From Variovorax paradoxus (lineage in GTDB: Bacteria; Pseudomonadota; Gammaproteobacteria; Burkholderiales; Burkholderiaceae_C), in NCBI RefSeq assembly GCF_018614915.1, contig NZ_JAGGNU010000017.1, positions 231,390 to 295,389 on the forward strand: DNA of 64,000 bases, in the 5' to 3' direction. This document shows positions 50,631 to 59,075 of this stretch, one piece after another. A program made the position numbers and the translations under genes. The notes under the pieces are model-generated. The model worked only from the letters and a program-made list of their open reading frames with translations. It was not told where the DNA came from and did not search any database. Within the stretch, counting starts at the first letter, position 1, and every line of letters starts with the position of its first letter.

Positions 50631-51626
50631 ATGACCCGCCTCGATTCCTTCGGCGCGCTGCGCCGCCTTGGCCTCTCGGCCGCCTGTGCGCTGCTGGCTG
50701 GCGGCCTCGGCACCCTGCCTGCGCGCGCCGACACGGCCTACCCGGCCAAGCCGGTGAAGTTCGTCATCAACTTTCCAGCCGGGGGGCCGCTCGACATCCT
50801 CGGCCGCGCGTTGGCAGATGCGCTGCAGAAAGAGCTCAAGCAAGCCTTCGTCGTGGACAACCGCCCCGGCGCCGGCGGCAACATCGGCGCCGACGCGGTG
50901 GCCAAGAGCCCGGCCGACGGCTACACGGTGCTGCTGTCGATCGACACCACCTTCACGATCAATCCGCACCTGTACGCGTCGATGCCCTTCGCGGGCAAGG
51001 ACCTGAAGCCGCTCATGATCTTCAGCTCCTCGGGCCTGACCTTCGGCGTCGGTAGCGCGGTCGACGCGAAGACGCTGCCGGAATTCGTGGCGCAGAGCAA
51101 GGCGCAGCCGGCCACCTTCGGCTCCGCGGGCAATGGCAGCCCGGGCCACGTCGCGGCCGAGATCTTCTCGAGCGCGACCGGCGCAAAGATCACGCACGTC
51201 CCCTACAAGGGCAATGCACCGGCCGTGATGGCACTGCTCTCCAACGAAGTGCAGGCCGGCATTCTCGCCACGCCGGGCCTGCTGCCGCAGGTGAAGACCG
51301 GCAAGGTGCGGCCATTGGGCGTCACCGGGCGCCAGCGCTCGCCTCTGTTGCCGCAGGTGCCCACGGTCGGCGAACTGGGACTCAAGGATCTGGAATTCGA
51401 GGTGCTCTACCTGGCCATGGTGCCGGCCGCCACGCCCGAGCCGGTGATGCAGACCCTGCGCCGCGCGCTGCAGTCGGCACTCGCCCTGCCCGAGCTCAAG
51501 TCGCGTCTCGCCACGCTGGACATGGTGGCGCTCGGCGAGGTCGGCAGCACGGCGGCGGAACACCTGGGCGCGAGCGCGGCGCGCTATGGAAAGATCGTCA
51601 AGGCCACCGGCATGAAGGTGGACTGA
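50631..51626 (+). CDS. Bug-type tripartite tricarboxylate receptor
   Basis: TctC-family receptor of 331 residues with a signal peptide ending near ARADTAYPAKP. NFPAGGPLDILGRALADALQ and RPGAGGNIGADAVAKSPADGYT are the conserved blocks. The ATG at 50631 is preferred over an in-frame TTG at 50610. It is monocistronic as far as can be seen, since the next gene (MarR) is on the other strand ten bases away. Ligand unknown; the nearest metabolic gene is the sulfatase 2.6 kb away. Confidence 0.9.
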   Translation: MTRLDSFGALRRLGLSAACALLAGGLGTLPARADTAYPAKPVKFVINFPAGGPLDILGRALADALQKELKQAFVVDNRPGAGGNIGADAVAKSPADGYTVLLSIDTTFTINPHLYASMPFAGKDLKPLMIFSSSGLTFGVGSAVDAKTLPEFVAQSKAQPATFGSAGNGSPGHVAAEIFSSATGAKITHVPYKGNAPAVMALLSNEVQAGILATPGLLPQVKTGKVRPLGVTGRQRSPLLPQVPTVGELGLKDLEFEVLYLAMVPAATPEPVMQTLRRALQSALALPELKSRLATLDMVALGEVGSTAAEHLGASAARYGKIVKATGMKVD

Positions 51627-51635
51627 AGCGATGGC

Positions 51636-52130
51636 TCAGTTCGCGCGACGCCGGCCGCGATCGGCCTTGGGCAGCACCGCCTCGCCCGCCAGGAGGTCGG
51701 CGCGCTGCCGGAGTCGGCGCAGCGCGTCGTCGAAAAGGGCCGCGTCGTCGGCATCGAGCGCGCTCATCAGGTCGGCATTGATGCGCTTCACCAGCGGGAA
51801 GAGCTCGTCGTACAGCGCCTGGCCGCCTTCCGTGAGGCACAGCACCACGCTGCGACGATCGCCGGCGAGGTGGGTGCGAGAGATCAACTGCTTGGCGACC
51901 AGCGAGCCCACCGCCTTCGAGGTGCGCGCCCGGTCCAGTTGGGCGTGCTCGGCCAGTTGGGAGGAGCTCAGTTCGCCGCGGCTTGCCAGCGTGGCGAGCA
52001 GGCGCCATTCGCGGCGCGTGATCCCGAAGCGGCCTTCGCAAAGCCGTATCACCATGCCGCCTGCAACGGACAGCAGGCGCGACAAGCGATACAGCAGCAG
52101 GTCGTCCAGCGGTCGGTGCAGCGCGGTCAT
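51636..52130 (-). CDS. MarR family winged-helix regulator
   Basis: Dimeric winged-helix regulator of 164 residues. The DNA-binding part is around WRLLATLASRGELSSSQLAEHAQLDRARTSKAVGSLVAKQLISR with the wing AGDRRSVVLCLTEGG, both typical of MarR. It is divergent from the Bug-Bug-sulfatase operon; a perfect TTGAT-TAG-ATCAA repeat lies between them at 52154-52166. Likely a repressor relieved by an aromatic or sulfated ligand of that pathway; this is inferred from position. Confidence 0.9.
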   Translation of the reverse strand: MTALHRPLDDLLLYRLSRLLSVAGGMVIRLCEGRFGITRREWRLLATLASRGELSSSQLAEHAQLDRARTSKAVGSLVAKQLISRTHLAGDRRSVVLCLTEGGQALYDELFPLVKRINADLMSALDADDAALFDDALRRLRQRADLLAGEAVLPKADRGRRRAN

Positions 52131-52153
52131 CTTGGGGTTAGTCCGGGGAATGG

Positions 52154-52166
52154 TTGATTAGATCAA
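52154..52166. promoter_or_regulatory. Candidate MarR operator
   Basis: TTGAT-TAG-ATCAA is a perfect inverted repeat with five-base arms. It is 24 bases upstream of the MarR start and 80 bases upstream of the first Bug start. The arms and the A/T-rich half-site spacing resemble characterised MarR-family operators. Confidence 0.65.
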
Positions 52167-52245
52167 TCGGATGGCGCGACTCTAAAGTCATCCGGCTTGC
52201 GCCCCCGCGGCCGCAAGCCATCCAGATCTTCGGAGACACGAACCC

Positions 52246-53229
52246 ATGCCCCATTGCAGCTTCGATCGCCGCCATCTTCTTGCCGCGCTCGGCGGCCTCG
52301 CGCTCTCCCCGCTTGCGCGGGCCCAGGCCTTCACGCCCGGACAGCCGATCAAGGTGCTGATCGGCGTGCCCGCCGGCGGCACGCAGGACGTGCTGACACG
52401 CGCCATCGCGCACGAGGTGCGCGACTCGCTGGGGCCGCTGGTGATCGACAACCGCTCCGGCGCAGCCGGCCGCATCGCGGTCGAGGCGGTGAAGAGCGCG
52501 CCGCCGGACGGACGCACGCTGCTGCTGGGCACGGCCAGCATGATGACCATGTTCCCGAGCGCGTACCGCCATCTCTCCTACGACCCCTTCAAGGATTTCG
52601 CGCCGATCATCAACGCGGCGCGCTTCGAGCTGGCGCTGGTCGTCCACCAGGACGTGCCGGCGAACACGCTGCCCGAGTTCATCGCCTGGGCCAGGAGCCA
52701 GGGCGACAAGCTCAGCTTCGCCTCCTACGGCGCCGGCACACCCTCGCACTTCCTCGGCGAGATGCTCAACCGCGCGGCCGGGCTCAAGATGGTGCACGTG
52801 GCCTATCGCGGCTCGACGCCGGCGCGGCAGGACGTGATGGGCGGCACGGTGCCGGTCTACTTCGACACCATCGGCGGCGCGCTGCAACTGCAGACCACCG
52901 GCCGCGTGAAGGTGCTGGCCACCAGCGGCGACAAGCGCTCGCCGCTGATGCCCAGCCTGCCGAGCTTCGTCGAGGCCGGCTACAAGGACGTGGTGGCCGC
53001 GGCCTGGTTCGCGTACTACGCGCCGCGCAACACGCCGCAGCCCATCGTCGACAAGCTGCGCGCCGAGTTCACGCGCGCCGTGAACTCGCGCGAGGTGCGG
53101 CAGCAACTGCTGCAGAACGGCATGTACCCGCTGGGCGACGATGCCACGGCCTTGCTGAAGACCATGCGCGAGGACACCGCGCGCTGGGGCAGCATCATGA
53201 GGGCCGTCAACTTCCAGGCCAACGATTGA
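52246..53229 (+). CDS. Bug-type receptor, first gene of the sulfatase operon
   Basis: TctC-family receptor of 327 residues. It has a twin-Arg-like N-terminus (FDRRHLLAALGGLALSPLARAQA), then KVLIGVPAGGTQDVLTRAIAHEV and RSGAAGRIAVEAVKSAPPDGRT. Followed after five bases by a second Bug gene and then the sulfatase, so the trio is likely cotranscribed under the divergent MarR. Having two different receptors suggests two related ligands or a second sensory role. Confidence 0.9.
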   Translation: MPHCSFDRRHLLAALGGLALSPLARAQAFTPGQPIKVLIGVPAGGTQDVLTRAIAHEVRDSLGPLVIDNRSGAAGRIAVEAVKSAPPDGRTLLLGTASMMTMFPSAYRHLSYDPFKDFAPIINAARFELALVVHQDVPANTLPEFIAWARSQGDKLSFASYGAGTPSHFLGEMLNRAAGLKMVHVAYRGSTPARQDVMGGTVPVYFDTIGGALQLQTTGRVKVLATSGDKRSPLMPSLPSFVEAGYKDVVAAAWFAYYAPRNTPQPIVDKLRAEFTRAVNSREVRQQLLQNGMYPLGDDATALLKTMREDTARWGSIMRAVNFQAND

Positions 53230-53234
53230 ACATC

Positions 53235-54200
53235 ATGCTGAATCATCTTCTTCGCCGCTTCGCCGGTACCTTGATCCTGGCCGCCCTCGCCAGCGGCGCG
53301 ACGGCCCAGCCGCTGGACGGGCCGCTGCGCATCGTCGTCGGCTATGCGCCCGGCGGCGCCACCGACCGGGTGGCCCGTATCGTCGGCGACAAGCTGCAGG
53401 GCAAGCTCGGCGTGCCGGTGGTCGTTGACAACAAGCCGGGCGCCGGCGGGCGACTCGCGGCGCAGCAGGTCAAGGCCGCAGGCGCCGGGCAGAACGTGCT
53501 GATGCTGGCCAACCCGGCCGTGATGATCGTCGCGCCGCTGGTTTTCAAGGACAACGGCTACGACGCGGAGCGCGACTTCGTGCCCGTCTCGCACGTCAAC
53601 GACTACGAGTTCGCCCTCTCGGTGTCCACCGCCGTGCCGGTACGCGAGCTCTCGCACCTGCTCGCATGGATGCGCGCCAACCCCGACAAGGCCAACGTCG
53701 GCGTGCCGGCCACCGGCAGCCTGCCGCACTTCTTCGGCCTGATGATGGGCGAGAAGGCCAGCGTGCAGACGCAGGTGGTCGGCTACCGCGGATCGAGCCC
53801 GCTCTTGACCGACCTGATCGGCGGGCAGGTGCCGATCGCCGTCGACACGCTGGACGTGGTCATCCCGCAGCACCAGGCCGGCAAGGTCCGCATCCTCGCC
53901 ATGTCGGGCGCGAAGCGCTCGCCCTTCGCACCCGAGGTGCCGACCTTCAAGGAGGCCGGGCTGGACCTCGTCGCCACGGGCTGGAACGCCTTCTTCGCGC
54001 CGGCGGCCATGCCGCGCGAGAAAGTCGCTCGCCTCGCGCAAGCCATCCGCGAGGTGATGCAGGACGCCGACACCCAGCGCCGCTTCAGGGACGCGCTGAT
54101 GGCGCCGGTGGTCAGCACGCAGGAGCAGACGGCCGCCATGCTCAAGGCCTACCGCGCACAGTGGGCGCCGGTGGTGCGGAAATCCGGCTACCAACCCTGA
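53235..54200 (+). CDS. Bug-type receptor, second gene of the sulfatase operon
   Basis: TctC-family receptor of 321 residues with signal sequence LLRRFAGTLILAALASGATAQ. Conserved blocks: LRIVVGYAPGGATDRVARIV and KPGAGGRLAAQQVKAAGAG. It differs clearly from its tandem neighbour, so it is not a recent duplicate. The ATG at 53235 lies five bases after the previous stop and 11 bases before the sulfatase start follows its stop. An in-frame ORF reaching back to 52197 is the shadow of the first Bug gene. Confidence 0.9.
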   Translation: MLNHLLRRFAGTLILAALASGATAQPLDGPLRIVVGYAPGGATDRVARIVGDKLQGKLGVPVVVDNKPGAGGRLAAQQVKAAGAGQNVLMLANPAVMIVAPLVFKDNGYDAERDFVPVSHVNDYEFALSVSTAVPVRELSHLLAWMRANPDKANVGVPATGSLPHFFGLMMGEKASVQTQVVGYRGSSPLLTDLIGGQVPIAVDTLDVVIPQHQAGKVRILAMSGAKRSPFAPEVPTFKEAGLDLVATGWNAFFAPAAMPREKVARLAQAIREVMQDADTQRRFRDALMAPVVSTQEQTAAMLKAYRAQWAPVVRKSGYQP

Positions 54201-54211
54201 GCCTTCTTTTC

Positions 54212-55528
54212 ATGACAAGACCCAACATCATCTTCATCGTTGCCGACGACCTCGGCTTTGCCGACCTCGGCTGCTATGGCGGCCGCGACGCCGCCTTCGG
54301 CCCCGTGTCGCCCGTGCTCGATCGCCTGGCCGCCCAGGGCATCCGCTTCACGCAGGGCTACGCGAACTCGCCGGTGTGCTCGCCCACGCGCTTCGCGCTG
54401 ATGACGGCGCGCTACCAGTACCGCCTGCGCGGCGCGGCCGAGGAGCCCATCAACAGCAAGAGCCGCGGCAGCGCCACGCTGGGCCTGCCGCCGGAGCACC
54501 CCACCCTGCCCTCGCTGCTGCGCGAAGCGGGCTACCGCACCGCGCTCGTCGGCAAGTGGCACCTGGGCTTTGCGCCGAACTTCGGTCCGCTGCGCTCGGG
54601 CTATGAAGAGTTCTTCGGGCCGATGTCCGGCGGCGTCGACTACTTCACGCACTGCGATTCGAGCGGCAGGCACGACCTCTGGTCGGGCGAGGAAGAGCGA
54701 AAGGAAGAGGGCTACCTCACCGACCTGCTCTCGCGCCGCGCCGTCGACTATGTTGCGCGCATGGCGAACAAGGAGGCGCCCTTCTTCCTGAGCCTGCACT
54801 ACACCGCGCCGCACTGGCCCTGGGAAACGCGCGAGGACGGCGCCCGCGCGCCGGCGGTGAAGGACAACCTGTTCGACCTGGCCGGCGGCAACATCCACAC
54901 CTACCGCCGCATGATCCACCACATGGACGAGGGCATCGGCTGGATCATGGCGGCGCTCGAGAAGCAGGGCATCGCCGACGACACCCTGGTCGTCTTCACC
55001 AGCGACAACGGCGGCGAGCGCTACTCCGACAACTGGCCGCTGGTCGGCGGCAAGATGGACCTGACCGAAGGCGGCATCCGGGTGCCGTGGATCGCGCACT
55101 GGCCCGCGCTCATCGGCGCCGGCGGCGAGACGGCCCAGCACTGCATGACCATGGACTGGTCCGCCACGATGCTCGACGCGGCGGGAGCGCAGGCCGATGC
55201 GCGCTACCCCTTGGACGGCGTGTCGCTCATGCCCGTGCTGCGCGATGCGACGAAAGACTTTCATCGCCCGCTGCACTGGCGCATGAACCACCGCGGTCAG
55301 CGCGCACTGCGCGACGGCCCTTGGAAGTACCTGCAGGTCGACGGCAACGAGTACCTGTTCAACATCCCGGCCGACGAGCGCGAGCGCGCCAACCACGCCA
55401 GGCGCGAGCCCGAGCGGCTGGCCGCGATGCGCGAGGCCTGGCTGGCCTGGAACGCCGGCATGCCGCCGATCCCGGACGACGCGACAGTCAGCCTGGGCTA
55501 CTCGGCCAAGGACATGCCGCAAAGATAG
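54212..55528 (+). CDS. Type I sulfatase (arylsulfatase family)
   Basis: Sulfate-ester hydrolase of 438 residues. The N-terminus FIVADDLGFADLGCYGG gives the metal ligands Asp12 and Asp13. CSPTR at 56-60 is the C-x-P-x-R motif whose Cys56 must be oxidised to formylglycine; GKWHLG (about 113-118) and FTSDNGGERYSDN (about 256-268) complete the active site. There is no signal peptide, so it is cytosolic and its substrate must be imported, presumably with the two Bug receptors upstream. The Cys version needs a formylglycine-generating enzyme, which is not in the window. The substrate could be an aryl or alkyl sulfate. Confidence 0.92.
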   Translation: MTRPNIIFIVADDLGFADLGCYGGRDAAFGPVSPVLDRLAAQGIRFTQGYANSPVCSPTRFALMTARYQYRLRGAAEEPINSKSRGSATLGLPPEHPTLPSLLREAGYRTALVGKWHLGFAPNFGPLRSGYEEFFGPMSGGVDYFTHCDSSGRHDLWSGEEERKEEGYLTDLLSRRAVDYVARMANKEAPFFLSLHYTAPHWPWETREDGARAPAVKDNLFDLAGGNIHTYRRMIHHMDEGIGWIMAALEKQGIADDTLVVFTSDNGGERYSDNWPLVGGKMDLTEGGIRVPWIAHWPALIGAGGETAQHCMTMDWSATMLDAAGAQADARYPLDGVSLMPVLRDATKDFHRPLHWRMNHRGQRALRDGPWKYLQVDGNEYLFNIPADERERANHARREPERLAAMREAWLAWNAGMPPIPDDATVSLGYSAKDMPQR

Positions 55529-55622
55529 GCTCACCCCCAGGCTCCCCCACTTCGTGTGGTCCGCCAACCCCCTCTCCGGGGGCAACACCAGCGGCCCGGC
55601 AAAGCCGGTTCCGCGGTGTTTC
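55529..55622. repeat. Structured intergenic repeat, copy 2
   Basis: Starts at the base after the sulfatase stop codon and matches copy 1 (35319-35412) over its whole length, with scattered differences. Stems CCCCC/GGGGG, AACACC/GGTGTT, GCGG/CCGC and CCGGC/GCCGG are intact; differences fall mainly in loops and in the leading 40 bases. A further GCCGGGCTTCGCCGG-type hairpin follows just downstream (about 55631-55650). Orientation relative to the upstream gene is the same in both copies. Confidence 0.8.
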
Positions 55623-55679
55623 CCGAACGAGCCGGGCTTCGCCGGCCGCGATGGCGAGTTGGAGCACTGGGAAGGAGCG

Positions 55680-56639
55680 CTAGAGCGGTCGCACCGGCAT
55701 GCACAGCGTGCAGCTGAACGCGCTCGTCTTCTCGTCCATCTCGAAATCCTTGCCGTAGATCTCGATCGGCGCGCCGTCGGCAGGCTGCCAGCCGCTGTCC
55801 GGCAGCCAGTCGCACAGCTGCATCCATGCCGTGTGGATCTCGGTCGACGGCCCGGTGAATTCGCTGCAGGCATAGCGCCCGCCACCGATCGTCTGCACGC
55901 CGATCTCGCCTTCGGGCCTGAAGCCCTCGTCGACCTCGATGCATGCGTCGTAGCGGCATTTCTCGGGCGGCGTGACATCGGGGTTGTCGTGGCTGATGCC
56001 GTACATGGTGCGCCGGGGCGCCATCAGGCCGTGCTCGCCGCACCAGGCGGCAAAGCGCTGCCAGGTGCGCGTGATGCCCGAGTCGCCGTACGGGCCCACA
56101 TACCGCATGTAGGTCACGCGGACTTCAGGCAGGGTCTTGAGTTCGATCTTCATTTCGCGGTCTCCTGAACAAGGAACATGGCCCATGGGCCAGGAAAGTT
56201 CATCGTGCCGGAAAGCCTCCACCACGGCTTGATGCGCCTTGCGGTCGGCTTGATGAATCTTGCTGAGTTCGATGCGGCGGTGCTCGGCCCATGAACGGAA
56301 GGCGCCGCGCCGCCAAAGCGTGGGCGTGACGCCGAAGTGCGCGCTGAAGGCGCGCGTGAACACCGCCGCAGAGCCGAAGCCGACGTCGAGCGCAATCGCC
56401 AGTACGGGCTCGGGCGGCAGGCCGAGCAGCCGGCCGGCCGCCACTTCGAGACGGCGGCGCCGCACGCGATCGGCCAGCGTCTCGCCGGTCATGGCCTGGA
56501 ACACGCGATGGAAATGCCAGGAAGAAAAGTGCGCCACCGCGGCCAGCGTGGCCAGGTCGAGCGGGTGGTCCAGGTGGCTGTCGATATGGTCGATCACGCG
56601 GTTGATGCGCGCGATGTAGGTATGGCGCGAGCTCGTCAC
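55680..56639 (-). CDS. AraC family regulator with GyrI-like effector domain
   Basis: Regulator of 319 residues of the Rob/SoxS-like type with a C-terminal ligand domain. The N-terminal AraC double HTH spans about 8-110 (HFSSWHFHRVFQAMTGETLADRVRRRRLEVAAGRLL; DVGFGSAAVFTRAFSAHFGVTP). The C-terminal GyrI-like domain runs from about 160 (ELKTLPEVRVTYMRYVG) to the end and would bind a small hydrophobic molecule. The start is GTG at 56639. It is divergent from the PadR gene by 77 bases, a gap that is unusually A/T-rich for this genome. Confidence 0.9.
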   Translation of the reverse strand: MTSSRHTYIARINRVIDHIDSHLDHPLDLATLAAVAHFSSWHFHRVFQAMTGETLADRVRRRRLEVAAGRLLGLPPEPVLAIALDVGFGSAAVFTRAFSAHFGVTPTLWRRGAFRSWAEHRRIELSKIHQADRKAHQAVVEAFRHDELSWPMGHVPCSGDREMKIELKTLPEVRVTYMRYVGPYGDSGITRTWQRFAAWCGEHGLMAPRRTMYGISHDNPDVTPPEKCRYDACIEVDEGFRPEGEIGVQTIGGGRYACSEFTGPSTEIHTAWMQLCDWLPDSGWQPADGAPIEIYGKDFEMDEKTSAFSCTLCMPVRPL

Positions 56640-56672
56640 GCGCAGGCTCCGGGCTTGACTTCGATATTATTT

Positions 56673-56699
56673 AGATATATCTTTATTAAAACAGATATC
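56673..56699. promoter_or_regulatory. A/T-rich palindromes upstream of the PadR gene, likely YqjI-type operator
   Basis: A perfect ten-base palindrome AGATATATCT lies at 56673-56682, with GATATC at 56694-56699 and GATAT at 56663-56667. They form a repeated GATAT pattern about 20 bases before the PadR start. A/T content is far above the surroundings. This suits autorepression by the YqjI-like protein. Confidence 0.65.
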
Positions 56700-56716
56700 G
56701 TCATCGAACTTCATCC

Positions 56717-57265
56717 ATGCGAGCTTTCAAACACCTTCTACACGGGCAGCGGCGCGGCGAACACGGCGACGGCCTGGGCGGCGGCCTGCGCGGCGGCGGA
56801 CGCATCTTCGGCCATGGTGGTCTGCGCTTCGTGCTGCTGCAGCTCATCGACCACAAGCCCAGCCACGGCTACGAACTGATCAAGTCCATCGAGGAACGTC
56901 TCGGCGGCCGCTACAGCCCGAGTCCGGGCATCGTCTACCCCACGCTCACGCTGCTTGAAGAGATGGGCTGCGTGAGCGTCGACCTGGCCGACGGCGGCGG
57001 CCGCAAGCGCTACAGCATCACCGAACGCGGCCGAGAATTCCTCGCCGCCAACCGCGGGATCACCGACGAGATGATGGCCCGCATGCACGGCGGCGTCGAT
57101 GGTGCCGGCCCACGCGCCGGCCGCCCGCCGCAGGTGGTGCGCGCCATCGAGAACCTCAAGCTCGCGATGCGCATGCGCCTCGCGCGCGAACCCCTCACCG
57201 AACAACAGGCCCACGAATTCGCCGCGGTGCTCGACAGCGCCGCTCAACAACTGGAACGCATCTGA
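56717..57265 (+). CDS. yqjI: PadR family regulator, YqjI-like
   Basis: Winged-helix regulator of 182 residues. The sequence FGHGGLRFVLLQLIDHKPSHGYELIKSIEERLGGRYSPSPGIVYPTLTLLEE-type region (about 30-80) parallels E. coli YqjI, a nickel/iron-responsive PadR repressor of the ferric reductase gene yqjH. The N-terminus here is His/Gly-rich (HLLHGQRRGEHGDG) but shorter and lacks the Cys clusters of E. coli YqjI. The next gene, six bases after the stop, is a YqjH-like siderophore-interacting protein. The pair therefore reproduces the yqjI-yqjH module, here in tandem rather than divergent. Confidence 0.88.
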   Translation: MRAFKHLLHGQRRGEHGDGLGGGLRGGGRIFGHGGLRFVLLQLIDHKPSHGYELIKSIEERLGGRYSPSPGIVYPTLTLLEEMGCVSVDLADGGGRKRYSITERGREFLAANRGITDEMMARMHGGVDGAGPRAGRPPQVVRAIENLKLAMRMRLAREPLTEQQAHEFAAVLDSAAQQLERI

Positions 57266-57270
57266 CCGAC

Positions 57271-58107
57271 ATGACCGATCTTTCACCCTCCTCTTCTCCG
57301 ACCCCCGACCGCCTGCCGCGCCGCGTGCGCCATGAGCTGCGCTTTCGCAAGCTCGAGGTGCGCGCGGTGCAGCGCGTGGCGCCGCACCTGATCCGCATCA
57401 CCCTCGGCGGGGAGGAGCTGGCCGGCTTCACCAGCCCGGGCTTCGACGACCACGCCAAGATCTTCTTTCCCGACGCGAAGACCGGCGCCCTCACCGTGCC
57501 CACGGTCGGCCCGGACGGACCGTCCTGGCCCGAGGGCCCGAAGCCGACCATGCGCGACTACACGCCGCGCCGCCACGATGCCGCGGCCGGCACCCTGGAG
57601 CTCGATTTCGCGCTGCACGAGGCCGGTCCGGCCACGCGGTGGGCCGAAGAGGCCAAGGTCGGCGATCGGCTCGGGGTGGGTGGGCCGCGCGGCTCCTTCA
57701 TCGTCCCGACCGACTTCGACTGGCACCTCCTCGTCGGCGACGAAACCGCCCTGCCCGCCATCTGGCGCCGGCTGGCCGAGTTGCCCGCCGGCGCTCGCGC
57801 GGTGGTGCTGGCCGAGATCGACGGCGCGGCCGACGAGATTCCCTTCGAGACCCGGGCCAGCCTGGACCTGCGATGGGTGCACCGCGGCGACGGCGAGCCG
57901 GGCATTGGCAGCGGCCTGCTCGATGCGCTGCGCAAGCTGAGCCTGCCGGCCGGCGACTTCCATGCCTGGGTGGCTTGCAAATCGGTCGCCGCCAAGGCGC
58001 TGCGCGCCCACCTTGTCGGCGAGCGCGGCGCAAATCCAAAGTGGGTTCGGGCCTCGGGCTACTGGCGCCGCGGGGCGGTGGCCACGCACGACACCTACGA
58101 GGACTGA
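57271..58107 (+). CDS. yqjH: Siderophore-interacting protein / ferric-chelate reductase (YqjH-like)
   Basis: Flavin-dependent NAD(P)H ferric-siderophore reductase of 278 residues that frees iron in the cytosol. Features are RRVRHELRFRKLEVRAVQRVAPHLIRIT at the N-terminus, RDYTPRRHD (FAD-binding motif, about residue 93), GPRGSFIVPTDFDWHLLVGDETALPA (about 143-168) and a C-terminal region ending GYWRRG. Downstream of and probably coupled to the PadR gene with a six-base gap. Its expression should follow iron or nickel levels through that regulator. Confidence 0.92.
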   Translation: MTDLSPSSSPTPDRLPRRVRHELRFRKLEVRAVQRVAPHLIRITLGGEELAGFTSPGFDDHAKIFFPDAKTGALTVPTVGPDGPSWPEGPKPTMRDYTPRRHDAAAGTLELDFALHEAGPATRWAEEAKVGDRLGVGGPRGSFIVPTDFDWHLLVGDETALPAIWRRLAELPAGARAVVLAEIDGAADEIPFETRASLDLRWVHRGDGEPGIGSGLLDALRKLSLPAGDFHAWVACKSVAAKALRAHLVGERGANPKWVRASGYWRRGAVATHDTYED

Positions 58108-58220
58108 AGCCGCGCGATCGGCCGAAGGCGCTATGCCTTGAGGCTGTTTGACACCCCACGGCCGCGCCTCCAAAATTTCCAGGCTGAGTACTTAATCGCT
58201 ATAAACCTGGGAGCCCTCCG

Positions 58221-58736
58221 ATGGACATCGGACTTGCGCAGTGGCAGTTCCTCATCGCGCTGCTGACGGGGGCGCTGCTCCTGCTCGTCATCACCTGGGT
58301 CGCCTGGCATCGTGTTGCCGAACGGCGCGAAACCGAACGCCGCATCGCGGCGGCCAGGGTGCGCTCGGGCCACGTGCCGCTCGAGATTCCCACCGTGCGC
58401 GCCGGCCCGAGCCGCACCGGCGATGCACCGCCCGACACCCTGCCCGAGTGGTTCATCCAGGGCAAGGGCGAACATGCCATCGTCGACGAGCAGCCGCGCA
58501 TCCACGTGCGCTACTTCGATGCCCATGGGCAGAAGATGGAGTGCACGATGCAAGTCGACCATCTCGACCTGCAGAAGCGAATGCTCCACGGCCACTGCGA
58601 ACTCCCGGGCGACCTGCGCCGCATTCCGCTGCACCACATCCTGGGCGCGCGCATCGCGGAGTCGGGCCAGCGCTTCAAGATCGACACCTGGGTCGACGCC
58701 GTGCGCGTCGCGCGGCGGCGGCGCGGGCAGCTTTAG
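58221..58736 (+). CDS. Membrane-anchored protein with a WYL-like C-terminal region
   Basis: I do not recognise this 171-residue protein. It has one N-terminal membrane helix (about residues 8-29, FLIALLTGALLLLVITWVAW), a basic stop-transfer segment (HRVAERRETERR), a Pro/Gly-rich linker and a C-terminal domain of about 80 residues. That domain (VRYFDAHGQKMECTMQVDHL, GHCELPGDLRRIPLHHI) has the pattern of a small ligand-binding WYL-type module, which is a tentative match. RBS GGGAG is upstream. No operon partner is evident; the VapBC genes follow after 126 bases. Confidence 0.72.
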   Translation: MDIGLAQWQFLIALLTGALLLLVITWVAWHRVAERRETERRIAAARVRSGHVPLEIPTVRAGPSRTGDAPPDTLPEWFIQGKGEHAIVDEQPRIHVRYFDAHGQKMECTMQVDHLDLQKRMLHGHCELPGDLRRIPLHHILGARIAESGQRFKIDTWVDAVRVARRRRGQL

Positions 58737-58817
58737 CCCCCGCATCTGCTCTTGATTTCGAGTGCCGGGCGCCCGCCGCGAGCGGGGCAGTCCTTGCGTC
58801 GGCGTGCTTCGGAAGCA

Positions 58818-58831
58818 GGTATATTCTTACC
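58818..58831. promoter_or_regulatory. Candidate VapBC operator
   Basis: GGTA-N6-TACC inverted repeat 31 bases upstream of the antitoxin start, overlapping a TATATT that could be the -10 element. VapB-VapC complexes usually repress their own promoter at such repeats. Confidence 0.5.
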
Positions 58832-58862
58832 GAACGTCCATCGATATGTCCGGGGTACGAAT

Positions 58863-59075
58863 ATGACCGCCACCGCCACGCTCTCCAGCAAGTTCCAGAT
58901 TTCCATTCCCAAGGCCGTTCGCGAAGAACAGCACTGGGAAGCCGGCCAGGAGTTCGTGTTCCTTCCCAAGGGCAAGGGCGTGCTGGTCATGCCGGTGCCG
59001 GAGCGGGAGCAACTGGCCGGCATCGCCAAGGGAGCGCGGAAGGACGGCTACCGCGATCGCAAGGACCGCTACTGA
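58863..59075 (+). CDS. vapB: VapB-type antitoxin, AbrB/MazE/SpoVT fold
   Basis: Antitoxin of 70 residues. The swapped-hairpin DNA-binding domain is residues 1-50 (SSKFQISIPKAVREEQHWEAGQEF), and the basic tail (KGARKDGYRDRKDRY) would wrap the toxin. The ATG at 58863 gives the usual short N-terminus; the in-frame ORF from 58752 has no support. Its TGA overlaps the toxin ATG (TGATG), the standard coupling in vapBC operons. Confidence 0.92.
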   Translation: MTATATLSSKFQISIPKAVREEQHWEAGQEFVFLPKGKGVLVMPVPEREQLAGIAKGARKDGYRDRKDRY

